Source: Hymenochaete sp. R1
Taxonomy: Eukaryota > Basidiomycota > Agaricomycetes > Hymenochaetales > Hymenochaetaceae
DNA: 64,000 nucleotides
Reading direction: 5' to 3'
Assembly: GCA_019400425.1 (NCBI GenBank)
Contig: JAFREE010000038.1
Span: forward strand, 114,379 to 178,378
Shown: one piece after another, positions 1 through 11,399 of the stretch
Layout: each line of letters begins with the position of its first letter
How positions within the stretch are numbered: the stretch's first letter is position 1
Program-made: the position numbers and the translations under genes
Notes under the pieces: model-generated
Databases searched by the model: none
Seen by the model: the letters and a program-made list of their open reading frames with translations, nothing else
Told to the model about the DNA's origin: nothing

Positions 1-311
1 ATAAATGGCCGAGTATAGTCAAGGACATCAGTTACAAGATTTGGGAAGTACCAGAATGGCTTAAGAAACTTGACATGCCAGCGACAGCGAGCGATACAAT
101 AAAGACTCAACCGGAGAAAACGAAGGATACAGCAAAGGTCGAACAAAGAAAGGCGAAGGATACAACAAAGGGTGGATCACAGAAATCTGGACACTCTACC
201 ACGGATGGTGGAAGCCAGAAACGGAAGAGGCCTCGGAAGGAGGGTGACTCTAGCGAGGAGGAAGGTGCGGCTGGCAGTGGTCGTGCTAAAATTACAAAGA
301 CCACATCTTAG
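1..311 (+). CDS. Small unrecognised family protein, copy 1 (5' truncated by window edge)
   Basis: The open frame enters at base 3 and ends with TAG at 309-311, so only the last exon is present. Its first residues (KWPSIVKDISYKIWEVP) line up with the W..V..(Y/F)...(K/V)(L/I)W segment near the end of the copies at 1425-2033 and 2627-3378, which makes it the first member of a tandem array. The tail is lysine-rich with an acidic patch (KRKRPRK followed by DSSEEE), as in copy 3, and could be a nuclear localisation signal; that is inference. No start codon or upstream exons are visible. I do not recognise the family and propose no function. Confidence 0.55.
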   Translation, partial: KWPSIVKDISYKIWEVPEWLKKLDMPATASDTIKTQPEKTKDTAKVEQRKAKDTTKGGSQKSGHSTTDGGSQKRKRPRKEGDSSEEEGAAGSGRAKITKTTS

Positions 312-1424
312 GGCCTACAGTGGTAAGGAGCTTGGACTCAACCTTGAACCAATCTGGTTTCAATCAAACTGGAATATTTTTCAAATCAGTAGTTATGTAG
401 ACCGTATTCCTCATACTATAGATTTAGAGAGATCATCTCGATTGGTGTGAACTTTAACTCATAGCTCTTCTGGCAGCAAATCGCTAAAATATAAGTGCTT
501 CACAACCTCAGTCGCCCCTTCAACACTTTTCGACAAATTATTGGCCCTCGAATATAAAACTGCGGTGAGAGGTACCGTCTTCTCCTACACGCATCTGAGT
601 TCCCTTTAGCCGAGACTATTTGCGCATTGTGTAATCACTACATGAAGGTCCTTGACGTTGTAAATGGCGGCTTTAGCTCAAATAAGCAGCCGCTCTGCTT
701 AAATTTTACCCTCCCACATTTTTTCCCTTTCAAAGTGCACTAGTGATTCCTTGTTCCTCCTCGGGATGAAAGCTTGCGAAGTCCCTCGTTGATGGACTAA
801 CACTGATGCGCAGGCTTTCGTTTCGAGAATTCGGAACCTGGTGACCGTGAAAAGAATGACCAATTGCGGAGAATCAAACTTTTGATCCATACATCCACAG
901 ATCCCGTTCCGAAAGTCTTCATTTGACGTTCCTTCGTTATTTGTAAAACTGACTCGGCGGAGAAGTTCATCCAAGCCTGTAGGCGGTCATTGTCGCGCCA
1001 CTATCAAGATTTCAGGTAAAGCGCCACGGAGTGCAAACACGTCGAGGTCAAGTCGTTCTCGTTAATCTCATACGTTCTTCAGGTAGGTCGAAGAAAAAGG
1101 AGCTACCATTTCGCGATGTGGCGTGCCGAACCTACCATTGTATACATATGCATATGGTTTGCTTGGCCGGCCAGCTGGTGATTGCTATATACTCCGACTC
1201 GCTCTACCAGCTTACTTCAGTTTGGCTTAGAAGTGGCGATTCGGACTGGAACCCAATTCTCATTGGAGTATCTCGCTAAGTCGTATAGATCCCCTTATGA
1301 CCCTTCCCGACTCAAGCTATGTGAAGTAAGTAATATAATCGGGTACAATAGGTGAGCATAAATAGAGGATACGCTCGCGTCTTCATAAACTTCCGTCCTT
1401 ACTTACTACTTGAAATCTCGCAAC
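312..1424. other. Intergenic, copy 1 to copy 2
   Basis: Only short open frames without family resemblance or splice-phase support. Its right end carries the likely promoter of the next gene (TATA-like box at 1358). Confidence 0.5.
1358..1365 (+). promoter_or_regulatory. TATA-like box of copy 2
   Basis: CATAAATAG-type motif about 60 bases before the start codon at 1425. Seen directly; its role is inferred from position. Confidence 0.35.
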
Positions 1425-2033
1425 ATGGCCAATTCTGCTTTAGACAGAATTCAGCAACGTAAGTCCAATTTCATCCAGATGGTAGGCTTATTTGGACAGG
1501 CCTGATATATATATGCTTTCTCTTGTCCCTTTTTCAGTGTGCAATGAAAAGTATGGCAAAGACCAGGATGGAATCCCGGCTGTCAAGTTCAGCATCAGAA
1601 GTGAAAAGGCAGGAGAATCTCGCTTTACCAGAGATACTATCAAGCGCTGTACGTTTCCTTTTGCTTTCTGTTGACTTGAAGTAGTCTTAAATGAACGCCA
1701 CCCACCTTCGTTGCGCTCAGTTTATGAGACGAGGGGCGAGAAAGCACCTGATGTAGTAACAGATATCAATAAGGAATTCTGCTACTTAAATGGTAAGTAC
1801 CTATCGAGATTCGACACTGGATTTCACAATGAAAATTGGATCACTCACACCTTCGTGGGGTAGTCGAATATTATTGTGATAACGGTCCAATCGGAAAGGG
1901 GCATAAAAGGTCGAAGCCGGCTTATCGTGCAGCTGGAGCGACCGTAGAAGAAATTCAGAATAGGGCAATAGATAACTTGGACGCTATCATCGAGGATTTC
2001 GGAGAAAAGATCTGGAGGGTGAATTTCGCGTAG
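1425..2033 (+). CDS. Small unrecognised family protein, copy 2 (128 aa)
   Basis: Exons 1425-1458, 1538-1648, 1721-1792, 1864-2033; all three introns are GT-AG and phase 1, and the exons sum to 387 nt (128 aa plus stop). The model is supported by alignment with the copies at 2627-3378 and 27286-28133: an N-terminal IQQLCNEKYG block, a D.DGIPAV motif, an EFCYLN block at the end of exon 3, and EKIWRV close to the C-terminus. Unlike the other copies it stops right after this W motif and has no lysine/acidic tail. No signal peptide or membrane segment is visible. I do not recognise the family. The start is the only ATG before the first donor and follows a TATA-like box. Confidence 0.7.
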
Positions 2034-2626
2034 GACGGCGGCCGCCCGTAACGAAGAGCACCTGATTTTGGGTTAAGGCAGAGAAGAGGAAGAGGTGTGG
2101 ATACGCCAAAGATGCTGCTGGAGGTAGCCCTTTTTAAGCTGTTTTATGGGTACCAGCTATGTGAAGGCGACAACTTGAAGACCCTTCTTGGCAATAGTAT
2201 AAATGAATAATACTAAGTAGAGTGAAATATAGTTAGGGTCAGGTTCGTGTTTGCGAGGTTTGTAATTACCACTTTGGCATACCTATACGGTGCCACTGCA
2301 ATGCACCAAAAGACGTCGTGCATCCACTTGACCAGTGGTCGCTGTCGTATAAGTCGTAATCCTTGTTGACTTATGCGTTTCCCCATTCCGAGCCAGGGTA
2401 GCCTTGTGCTGTAAGTGGCGAGCGTGGCTTAAATCGATGAAGCTGACCACTCGAACGATACCCAGCCGGACCAGTCTCGTACGGTTCTCACCGCGCAGTG
2501 CGGGATACCTTTCAGTCGGAGCAAAGTTGGCGGGAAGAGTACAAATAGGGTGCTTCGCAAAAAAAAGTCTTTCAAGCCCGTTTACACGTACTCTTTCATT
2601 TTACTCGCCACGTAGAGACCCAGAAG
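2034..2626. other. Intergenic, copy 2 to copy 3
   Basis: No supported gene. The short open frames here do not join in phase to anything. Confidence 0.5.
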
Positions 2627-3378
2627 ATGGCGGAATCTTCATTCGGGCCAGGCAGTAAAGACGAGCTTCAGGAATGTAAGACAACTTCGCACCATCGAAC
2701 CCTAGAAAACATGATTGACCAAGCGCCACATGGCATGCGTTCTTTCTAGTCCTCAACGAACAATATGGTGTGGACGAGCACGGCAATCCAGCCGTCACAT
2801 ACGAGATCGAAGGACGTAGGGATAGGCGTGTCAGGGAGTTCGTGTTATCCCGTACGTTCAGACTTTCACCCATTGGAATCAGCGTAAGCTAACTTGGGCT
2901 CGACCATCATAAACGCTCATTTCTTCTGTCTTTAGATTATTTGAAATACGCACAGCAAGATCGTGATCCTGCTTCTTTGAAGGATACCACTGCAACCTTC
3001 TACTTCCTGAAAGGCACGCTCATCATCTCTTGAAATTTGGAGAAGAATTCGGGGCACTTACCCACTTTCTTTTCAGTCCACCATTACGAAGCGATCGACG
3101 GAAAGAAGGACGATCTCACAATTGAGTCTATTTATCGGATTGCTGGAGACTCCGTAGAGGAAGTGCGAAAAGCAGCACTGGAAAATTGGGAACATGTTGA
3201 AGAGTACCTTGCAAATGAATATGGGGTCAAATTATGGGCTATACCAGACGGCAATAAACAGAAGCCTGAGGGAGAACGGTTGGAGGTTCAGAAGAAGGGC
3301 GCTGCTGGAGGCGGTAAGAAGCACGCCAGGACTGACGATAGCTCAGATGACGAGGCGGATACGCATAAAAAACGCTGA
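2627..3378 (+). CDS. Small unrecognised family protein, copy 3 (176 aa)
   Basis: Exons 2627-2675, 2750-2851, 2936-3013, 3077-3378 (531 nt, 176 aa). Introns sit at the same three phase-1 positions as in copies 2 and 5. The third donor is GC rather than GT (AAAG then GCACGC at 3014), at exactly the point where copy 2 has a normal GTAAGT. Conserved blocks: DELQEFLNEQYG, D.HGNPAV, FYFLK, then a helical stretch with NWEHVEEYL and KLWAIPD. The C-terminal 50 residues are Lys/Gly-rich, then acidic (DDSSDDEAD), then KKR, which suggests a nuclear protein; that is inference. No known domain recognised. Confidence 0.7.
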
Positions 3379-3734
3379 AGATGGTCATAGAATTGTAACA
3401 TCAGTCGCCTACTTTTTTTTTTACCTTCGTTCATTAGAGGTCGTATAAACCATTTTTATCCTCGAAAGCAATGGCGCATTATAGAGGTAAACGAAGCGAA
3501 GTGGGTGGTTGAAAGAAAAACCCCTGGATCATTTGAGCAGTGAAGAAGGATTGTCATCGACTGGATTCCTTGGTGCAGCAATTTTTGTCTTAATCATGCA
3601 AAGCGCACGTAGGGAGCGCTGCATCGAATAAGATGTACACCTAACTCTCGGAAACGAGTCCGTTTCATAAATCGAGAACAGAAAAGTCTATGTGATTACC
3701 TTGTATGAAGGACTTTGTTAACCACTAAACCTTT
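3379..3734. other. Intergenic between convergent genes
   Basis: Copy 3 and the SDR gene end towards each other here. I see a T-rich run after the copy 3 stop and nothing else. Confidence 0.4.
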
Positions 3735-5219
3735 TCAGAGCCTCGAAACCACAAAACTTACAGTATCTTTAGTCTGCTCCTCGAGCCACGACCATAGTTT
3801 CCCACTCTCCTTTTCATCTAGAACATCCTGACGTGGCTTCCCGATGCGGGCCCACGGTATTAAGTACTAAGAAGTCCAATAGGGAAAACAAGTCCAACCA
3901 AGAAGTCCGATACAAGTCCGTCAGTTAATTAATGCTGAGTTAGTAAAACGCAGAATGTTACCTGGCCATTAAGGTCTTTTCCGTCTGGCGATGTGCCTGC
4001 GTATAATTGAGTCATCGCGCCAAGACTTACGGGTCGGAGTGGTATGAAGACGCCCTGGTGGTGTCATTTATATTGTTTGTTTGAGATTTATGAGGTTGAA
4101 CGTGGAAGTCTCACCATCGACATCTTTTTCAAGGCCGACCAATGCCGCCCAAGCTCGCTTTTGATTGTCCCTATACGACAATACGGTCGAGGTGAGAGGC
4201 TCATCGGTCAATTAAACTGAATGGTTGAGAAAAGTGGAAACAGTACCCGGATGTAAAGAGACTGAGATGATCCCTTGGTCTCCGTATCTCCTCGCCCATT
4301 CATTCGCAACCATAATGACACCCTAATAAAGAATCCAAAAAAAAGATCACCGTTCAGTTCATTACCGCACATTATACATCTCTAAATGAAAGCGAATAAA
4401 TGAAGAACGCACGCATTTACTCTGGTAATACAACACATCCAACCCCAGTTCTCTCCTCTTCTTATCTTCCGCCGATCCTTCTTCGCCGGGCTTCAACGTC
4501 TCCCACGTAATGTATTCTTTAGGGGCTGCAGCATGCCCGAGCGAGCTCGTATGTACGATTCGCGCATGACCAGACGAATGGGAGGCACTGAGGAGGAGAG
4601 GAAGGAGGAGGGAAGAGAAGTAATAGGGTCCGACGACGTTCGTCCCAAATTGCATATCATAGCCTTCTTTTGTGAGCGTTTCGATTGGAGGGGCCATCAC
4701 GCCGCTAGCTTTGATGTAAGTACCAAAGACAACACGAAATGGGACGCGCGCTCGAGGCGGGTTGCTCACGCGTTATTAAACAAAACATCCACTTTACTCT
4801 CCTTCGACTTAAGCTCCTCCGCCGCCTGCCGAATCGAATCGAAACTCGAAAGGTCCAGCGAAAGGAAATGGACGTCGGTCTTCCCCGTCTTCTCCTTCAA
4901 CCTCTCTATAGCAGCCCTGCCCTTTTCTTCAGACCGGCTCGCGATGTACACTTTAGCACCATGAGCCAGCACGACCTGTTTCCGGTGATTAATTGTTTAG
5001 TTTCGTTCATGTACGCGGTAGATATTATCCAGACCGCGTCGACTCGGAAGCGTGCCAGAGAAAAGGACATACCCTGGCAGTTTCCTCACCGATTCCAGAG
5101 TTCGCGCCGGTAACGACGACGACCTTCCCACTCAGGTCCGGTATGTCCTCTTCGCTAAACTTGGCTTTCGGCGGGTACGTCTGGTCGATGAACATCTTGA
5201 GCATCTCGACCTTCGACAT
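3735..5219 (-). CDS. Short-chain dehydrogenase/reductase, retinol dehydrogenase-like (333 aa)
   Basis: Seven exons, read right to left: 5073-5219, 4770-4975, 4413-4704, 4247-4322, 4115-4170, 3962-4054, 3735-3866; all phases agree and the sum is 1002 nt. It has the classical SDR features: TGANSGIG at residues 37-44 (nucleotide binding), NNAG at 116-119, a Ser pair near 171, and the catalytic pair Y210 and K214 in YYQSK. The downstream HPGTIKSEL, GAMTQLYAGTSP and YLIPWARIG blocks are typical of the fungal WW-oxidoreductase/retinol dehydrogenase-like group, which uses NAD(P)(H); the substrate cannot be told from sequence. No signal peptide. Intron 6 contains four AAGTCC repeats. The ATG at 5219 is the first in frame and fits the usual N-terminus. 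Confidence 0.88.
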
Positions 5220-6375
5220 CTTGGCACTGGCACTTGGTACTTGGTACGTTCCTTAAGTTTGTTTCAGCTTGTGGTTTCCGGGTTACGTCCTTGCATACGG
5301 TGCGAGATCAAGACGTTGGTGTGGTGAGAGGAGATAAATCTTTCCCTTGAATGCAGAGCGCAAGCTCTGCGCATGTGGTCTAATTAAAGAAAAGGTTGTC
5401 CATGGCTTACGGCTATGACGTCTAGGTGTGGGGGAAAATCGCGTAGGCAAAAGCCATGCCCGCGATGCCCGAGCCGAGAAATACTCCCACCTTCCAAATC
5501 AAGTAGGTATATCGCACGACACAGCCAGCCGGAAGCTCTTTGCCTCGGCACAACAGTATAAATGGAACGAAGTTGTCCTATTTGACCTGTAGCTTGTGGA
5601 TGCTTCAATTTCATCCAAAACAGTTTCATTTACGCATTCTACAAATACATCACCTCTGTCGGTGCTTTTACGGATAAAAATCAAAGGAAGATGGGACGGC
5701 AAGCTGGGACAGAACTGTATGAGATTAACGATCGTTTTGATATCGGAAGAGGCGGGCTCGAAAGGTTGGAGGAAAACACGAAACAAGATAACGGTATTAA
5801 TAGCTGCATGGGAGATGGCGAAAGGAAAGAGGGGTGTTAACAAGATATTAAAGACTGACAATGGGTTCACGACAGTGAAAATAAACAGAACTGGCTGGCA
5901 ATTTAATCAATAATGAGAGTGAGTGATGATGCAATGTGAGGTACGATGATGGTATGAGCGCGATAGCAATGGGATAACGGAGATGAGCGATACGAGGAAA
6001 GGGAGCAACGGAAGGAGGGAAGTGAGGCGACTTTTTCGTCTGTCCGGGAGGTGGTGTTACTAATTCAAACTATCTGTAGAACGGTCGATCGAGAGTACGG
6101 GTCTGATGCAGCGAGAAATGGAAGAGATATTCGGGTTTTAGGTGGGTGTGATGGCGCAAGGGGGGCATTACAGCCCTGAGCGTCGAGTAGAACCTATTTT
6201 CCAGGGGAACGGGGGTAGGACGAGCGACACTATTTCTGGACATTAAGCTTCCAGCGTTTGTCAATATTTGCATGAGCAGCTGACGTACCAGTATTGGTAT
6301 TCATATCCACGACCCGTTCGCCCGTCCGCGCGCCACACTCAACACCCAATCATAACCTCGCTCATACCGAACGAT
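5220..6375. other. Intergenic
   Basis: Upstream of the SDR and downstream of the DUF6534 gene. Several overlapping open frames of 80-123 codons exist, one with a hydrophobic start (5499-5870, minus), but none has homologous motifs or phase-compatible exons. Confidence 0.4.
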
Positions 6376-8714
6376 CTATACATTCTCGTCGCTCCCTCGA
6401 CTTCTTCCGTCCGCAGACCTCCTTCCGCCCGAAAGTCTCGGTGCCTCGTAAAATATCTCGGGATCCACTCTCCCTTCTTCTACGCCCAAGTCCACCTGAC
6501 CCATCTCCGCTTCGGCTTCCACCTCATCACCGCACTCGTCCAATTTAGACGTCGAAGAGCCCGCCGCATTTCGTCTGCGTTCGCTATCGTTACGGTGTAG
6601 CTTTGTGAGCGGCGTGGCAGACGTCGGGGTCTCGACCGCGGTGGAAGCCGTTATGCTGGTCCCGCCCTTGCCTGAGCCGAGAGAGCTTAGGACGCCGAGT
6701 TTGGACGACATCTAGTACATAATTGGGAAGAAAAGGAAACGAAGATCAAAATTTTGATTTCCGGGTCAGGATTGAATGAACGATTGACGAGGGAGGACGT
6801 ACATCGTCTACTGCACTATCTGTGCCTTCGTTGTCGCTTGGCGTGCGGAAGTCCGGCATCCGCGCATTCGTTGTTGCACCCGACAGTTGGAAGGAGACAA
6901 GATTTTGCGTGCGTATAGATCCGAGGAGGTTCTGGCGAACGTTTAGGGATGCGAGGTACGAGTTCACATAAACTATATTATAAATGGAAGTGGTGTATAA
7001 TTATATCAGTATTGGCACGCGAATAGGAGACGATAAATATAGCTGGCAAAGAGAAAAACACTTACATTTGCTAAGGTTCAGGTAAAAAGCAATGAATATC
7101 AATGTCTGAGGCTTCACGCTGTATGTGATGAGCCCCAAAGCCGCATCAACGACGGTTATCAGACCCGTAGTGACCGTGTACAACATGAGCTTGTTCACAA
7201 GCGAATCCGTTCTGCCAAGCCAGAAGATTGTACATTAGTCGGTCTTTGAGATGCACAACTTCTGAGACGGTAAAAACTCAAGAAAACCCACCTCCGCGAC
7301 CCTGTCCGATTCACCCAGAGGAAGTAGCTTAAAACAACTGCTACACAAGTGTCGGCCGCGATGTTCGTAGCAAAATTGACGTTGAACAGCGTTGCCAGTC
7401 CTGCCAGGTCCAAGAAGGTCGAAACCCGGAACGCGCGAGCGGTGATAACTGCGGATGTGCGTGTGGGAAAAGAAGTCAATAATTAGATCATGAACGGATT
7501 CGGTGTAAAGGTGGGGTGGAAAAGGAATGGTGATAGAAAAGGAAAGCCCGTAACATCACAGATGTCATCAAGAAGCGTCTTCCCATTAAAATTACGCAGG
7601 AGAATGATGGGAAGTCCAATCGCGACAATTGCAGAAGCATCGGTACCCGTAAGTTCAATTACGCTTCGGCGATTTTACGAAGGTCGAAGTCTGGCTCGCG
7701 TGGCTGTGGGAACAGAGGCCTCGAAAGCAGAGTTCAAACGGCGAAAGGCTCCAGACACTCCGAGATGAAGAAAGACAATTTAACCTCTTCAAAGACATCG
7801 GAAATGAAGACCGAGTCTCCACTTTTAACACGAGTGCCGGTAGCCCCGTACGCCGTCGAACACCGGAGAAAAAACACAAGAAAAAAAACGTCGATGATGA
7901 CAAACAAAAAAGAGGATATTTTGTCTTGGGGTTGATGAAGGACTCACTAATACCGATGATCAAGTCAAGTAACGACAAAGCTCCGATGAAGATGGCGATG
8001 AATAAGTTCCGGTGGCTCACTGACGCATGGGAGGAAGCGTAGGTATTAGTGGGGCTCTCCCAAGACTAGGAGGATCTAGTGGCGACGTACGGGTGTATAT
8101 TCTCTGAACGAACATGCTACGGGCCTTCCGTAAGTTACTCTTCACAGCGGATCATGCATGATGACACCACCCACCTTCTAACGATGAAGTCGCTTAGAGA
8201 CTGCAGTAGAAGCGCGAAGGGAATGTTAGCGAGAGATGAAAGATTGGAATGGAGGGGCCGAAGAAACCAGAAGCATTTCGGATAAATGACTGACAGTGAC
8301 GAAGACGTGCAGCTTGAGAGACCATGTCGGATAGAAGATGGCCAGAGCGTCCAGATGGTGCGTCACCGTGTAATAGTAGCATAGTTGCAGCGTCAATGCG
8401 ACGTCGAATGTGTCGATCAGCCAAAGGACGAAGACCTTGATCCGACAGGGTTAATACATTCTCCTTTGATCAGAACTGAATAAACTCACTGTCCACCTCA
8501 CAAGTTTTCGGTCGTTTGGGTAACGCTCGTGGTAGATGTATGCTTGCAGACAAGTACAACCATATAAGCTTTGACGAGGCCATAGTCGAGTCAGTCGAAT
8601 TCAGGCAACTATTGAATAACCTTACAAGAAGGAGATGGCACCTCCGATGAGAATAGGGCCGACTGTTGCATCATTCGAGGGAAGCTCCGAAGCAGGGGTT
8701 TGTGAAGACGCCAT
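6376..8714 (-). CDS. DUF6534 seven-helix membrane protein (420 aa)
   Basis: Ten exons: 8626-8714, 8490-8568, 8295-8435, 8175-8200, 8091-8137, 7948-8019, 7292-7448, 7066-7211, 6803-6972, 6376-6711 (1263 nt). The protein has the pattern of the Agaricomycete DUF6534 family: GPILIGGAISF, then LYGCTCLQAYIY and ERYPNDR, several hydrophobic helices, the hallmark NRTGSRRTDSLVNKL, and YVNSYLASLN after the last helix. The C-terminal 150 residues are hydrophilic and low in complexity, probably cytosolic. The family has no established biochemical role that I know of. The intron after exon 6 is 499 nt, about ten times its neighbours. Exons 4 and 5 are short (26 and 47 nt) and the intron between them is only 37 nt, so that junction is the least certain. 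Confidence 0.82.
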
Positions 8715-10636
8715 GTACGCTGAAGCAGTTCTAGCTACAGCGTAGACAGAAAAGGGTGACGAAGGGATGCACGACCAGAGAAAGACTGAGGAGAGTCGGA
8801 GTGAGGGCGGCGGTAGGGACGAGGATTTAGGAGCATATGTGCGCGTGGATAGAGCACACGATCTTTATACATATATTATATAGGCGGAAGTGAGGTGGAA
8901 TCAATTACGAAGGGAGCCATGACCCACCAGTCCGGTGCCCGTCCTTCGAGTCCCCCCGGGAGAAGCCAAATATAACCACACGAACCATGATGCAACTCTG
9001 TATCCGGTTTACCATATGAAGCTCGCTTGCAAGACGGTGTGCGTTCATTCATCGATCGAGTACGGCCCCCCTTTACGGCCGTAATCGCACCTACGAACGT
9101 TCCTTGACGTCGAGTGCGTGTGTATCGTCGTATCAAGGAGACTTGAAGGCTACATATTTAGACGACTAGTCCTCGGCAGGGCTGAATTTCAACTGGCAGG
9201 ACGTCGGCGAGGTCAGGAGTGAATAGGGAAAATAAGGTTCCCTTAGGCATGTCGACTCGACTGAAAGACAGAGAAAGATCCCGCAAATTTGAGCAGGGAC
9301 GTAGCGATGCGTAGTGAGCCGAGATTGAACAAGTAATTTAAATCCCTGGATCTTGGGAATAAATACGATAAAAAAAGGCCATTTCTCCCCTGGTGTCGGT
9401 CGTCAGTTTGAATGGGCGAGCTACAATTGATTCTCTGTCCGTTGGAGACGTGGGAGTCGGGGGCAGAAGCTACGCGTTCGAAAACCTCGGGGCGGACAAT
9501 CCTCGGCGTCGATCATTAAGTCACGGGATGCACTTTCTGTAAAAAGCAGTTTCCTCTCACGCTCACTGTGCCTAGACAGAGAGAGATTCAGTCTTTGTAA
9601 ACTCAGGATGCTCTTTTCTCTTACTGATGATCCTTGTCGGACAATTGTAAATGTCAAAAATGTTTCATGCGTGTATCGGCTGTATACTTCACGCTATAGC
9701 ATTGATTGACGACGCGCCGGGACCGATTCGCAAATAACCAATCCGTCAAATGACAATCTTTCGTCGTTGCCATCCGGGAAAAACAAAGGAAAAACAAAGT
9801 TAAGGATCAGTGCAGATCTTTCTGGTCTCCGATTTGCTACTTGATAGCTATATCGCGGGTGTGTTGGATAAGGATTCCCTTCTTTGAAGCATCTGTAATG
9901 ACTCTGCTCGATCCTCTACGTTTCGATCAATAAAAACGGAACGGGCGTAAGCAGTGGGATTCTCTGCATGCCACAACACAATGACCTCCCTCCAATCCTC
10001 ATCAACCTTAAAGTTGGCCGAGTCTCCGCGGGTGACGTTTGGAGGTAAGCAGTTCCACTAGTACCTGCCTAGATGAATCTCGAGATCTCTGCAAAAGGGC
10101 CAGTTTCTTTCTTTAGACTTCCGCGGGCCACTCGCGAATGCCACTATGCCACCGACGTAAAGGGGAGTCCCAACAGCCCCCATTTACTTTCGGGGACTGC
10201 AAATGTAGACCTATACCCTTGGCAAGCAGTGCGCCTCCGAGGAAACGTATGTCAAAATTTGTCACATTTGCCATAGGCTATTGGCTCTTCGATTCGGACT
10301 TGACCAAATCAGTCGCTTTCTCGCATCTTTCAAGAAGTGTAGCTACGTTACATCATCTTTCTTCTACCCCTTCAATAGTCCCCGCTCTCGACTTAATCCC
10401 TCGTCGGTACACTCAAAAATTCCTGCTGAAAGTAGCGTAGTAACTTTGTATAGTGGAGGTCGTCAAGCACTTGAGTTCCTCGCTCTCAGCAAAGTCTTAT
10501 CTCCAAGGGCCCTTTGAAAGGCTGCTTCCTCCATATGGCACTGTTCGCGTACTGACAATCTCTACTGCTGCCCAAGGTACAAAAGACGGGCTGGTCTACG
10601 CCAATAATCTCCCCATTACTGACCAACATCGAAAAC
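8715..10636. other. Intergenic, no supported gene
   Basis: A TATA-like stretch (8868-8880, minus-strand reading) could serve the DUF6534 gene. Open frames of 67-100 codons between 8876 and 10517 have no family resemblance. Confidence 0.4.
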
Positions 10637-11048
10637 ATGGCCACAGCCCAACAGAAACGATCCGTTACGAACTGTAAGTCTGGCCAAACTCTCTTTGATC
10701 CTTCAGCCAACGTCCTTCTTGTGCAAACTGTGCTAAATTTTACGCTTAGTCTTCAATGGAAAACTCTCTACGGGATACAGGATTGAAAACCTCAAGTGTG
10801 ACGAATCGAATGGGGACATCCCAGGTGGTTGGTCTTTTACTCGTAAGTACTCATGTCACTTATCTAATATCTCCGGGATACCCATTCTCTTGTCCATTGC
10901 TTCTGTAGTCTCCCTAGGCAATGCCATAGGTGGTCGTGTCGGCAAGAGCATCGCGACTAATGAGTCTGACTTCGATAAATTCTTGTCTGAGGCTCTGCCC
11001 ACCAAGTGGGAGAAAGTGAAGGACTCGCAATTCTCGAGTTACTTGTAG
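10637..11048 (+). CDS. Small unrecognised protein (89 aa)
   Basis: Exons 10637-10673, 10750-10842, 10909-11048, joined by two GT-AG phase-1 introns (GTAAGT donors, TAG acceptors), 270 nt in all. The protein starts MATAQQKRS and contains a CDESNGDIPGGWSF stretch, a Gly/Arg/Lys-rich middle and an amphipathic end (FLSEALPTKWEKVKD). It is not recognised. The phase-1 introns and a weak match of the GDIP block to the D.DGIPAV block of the small family at 1425-3378 leave open that it is a diverged member; I rate that as speculation. No signal peptide. Confidence 0.5.
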
Positions 11049-11399
11049 ATGTTCCGAGTGCCTCGCTGGCGTATAGTAGTGTACCCGGTGAAAGGATTAG
11101 TTAAAGATAAGTATAAATTATAAGTGAACACTGCAAATAGTATGTCGCTTTTGGAAACTTTCCGATCCGGTGTCAAAGTCACTATAAGAAGGTCCGCGAG
11201 CGAGAGGGGGTCTAAGTACATCAAGAAAGTAGTTTTATGAAAAAATGGCTGACGCCTTCAGATATTTTTTATAATATACAGTAGATCTATGGAAGTAGAA
11301 GGATTTAAAAACAAATGAACCGACAACACCCTTTCCACTCCCATAAGCTCTCTTGTTTTTAAAACCGCCTTTCAGCCCTCACCATCTCCTTCAGCTTAC
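11049..11399. other. Intergenic between convergent genes
   Basis: AT-rich 3' flanks of the 10.6 kb gene and the ABC transporter. Nothing else seen. Confidence 0.4.

Noticed and set aside
5499..5870. 123-codon minus frame with a hydrophobic start
   Set aside because: Overlapping frames on both strands are equally open, there is no family match, and no neighbouring exon fits in phase.
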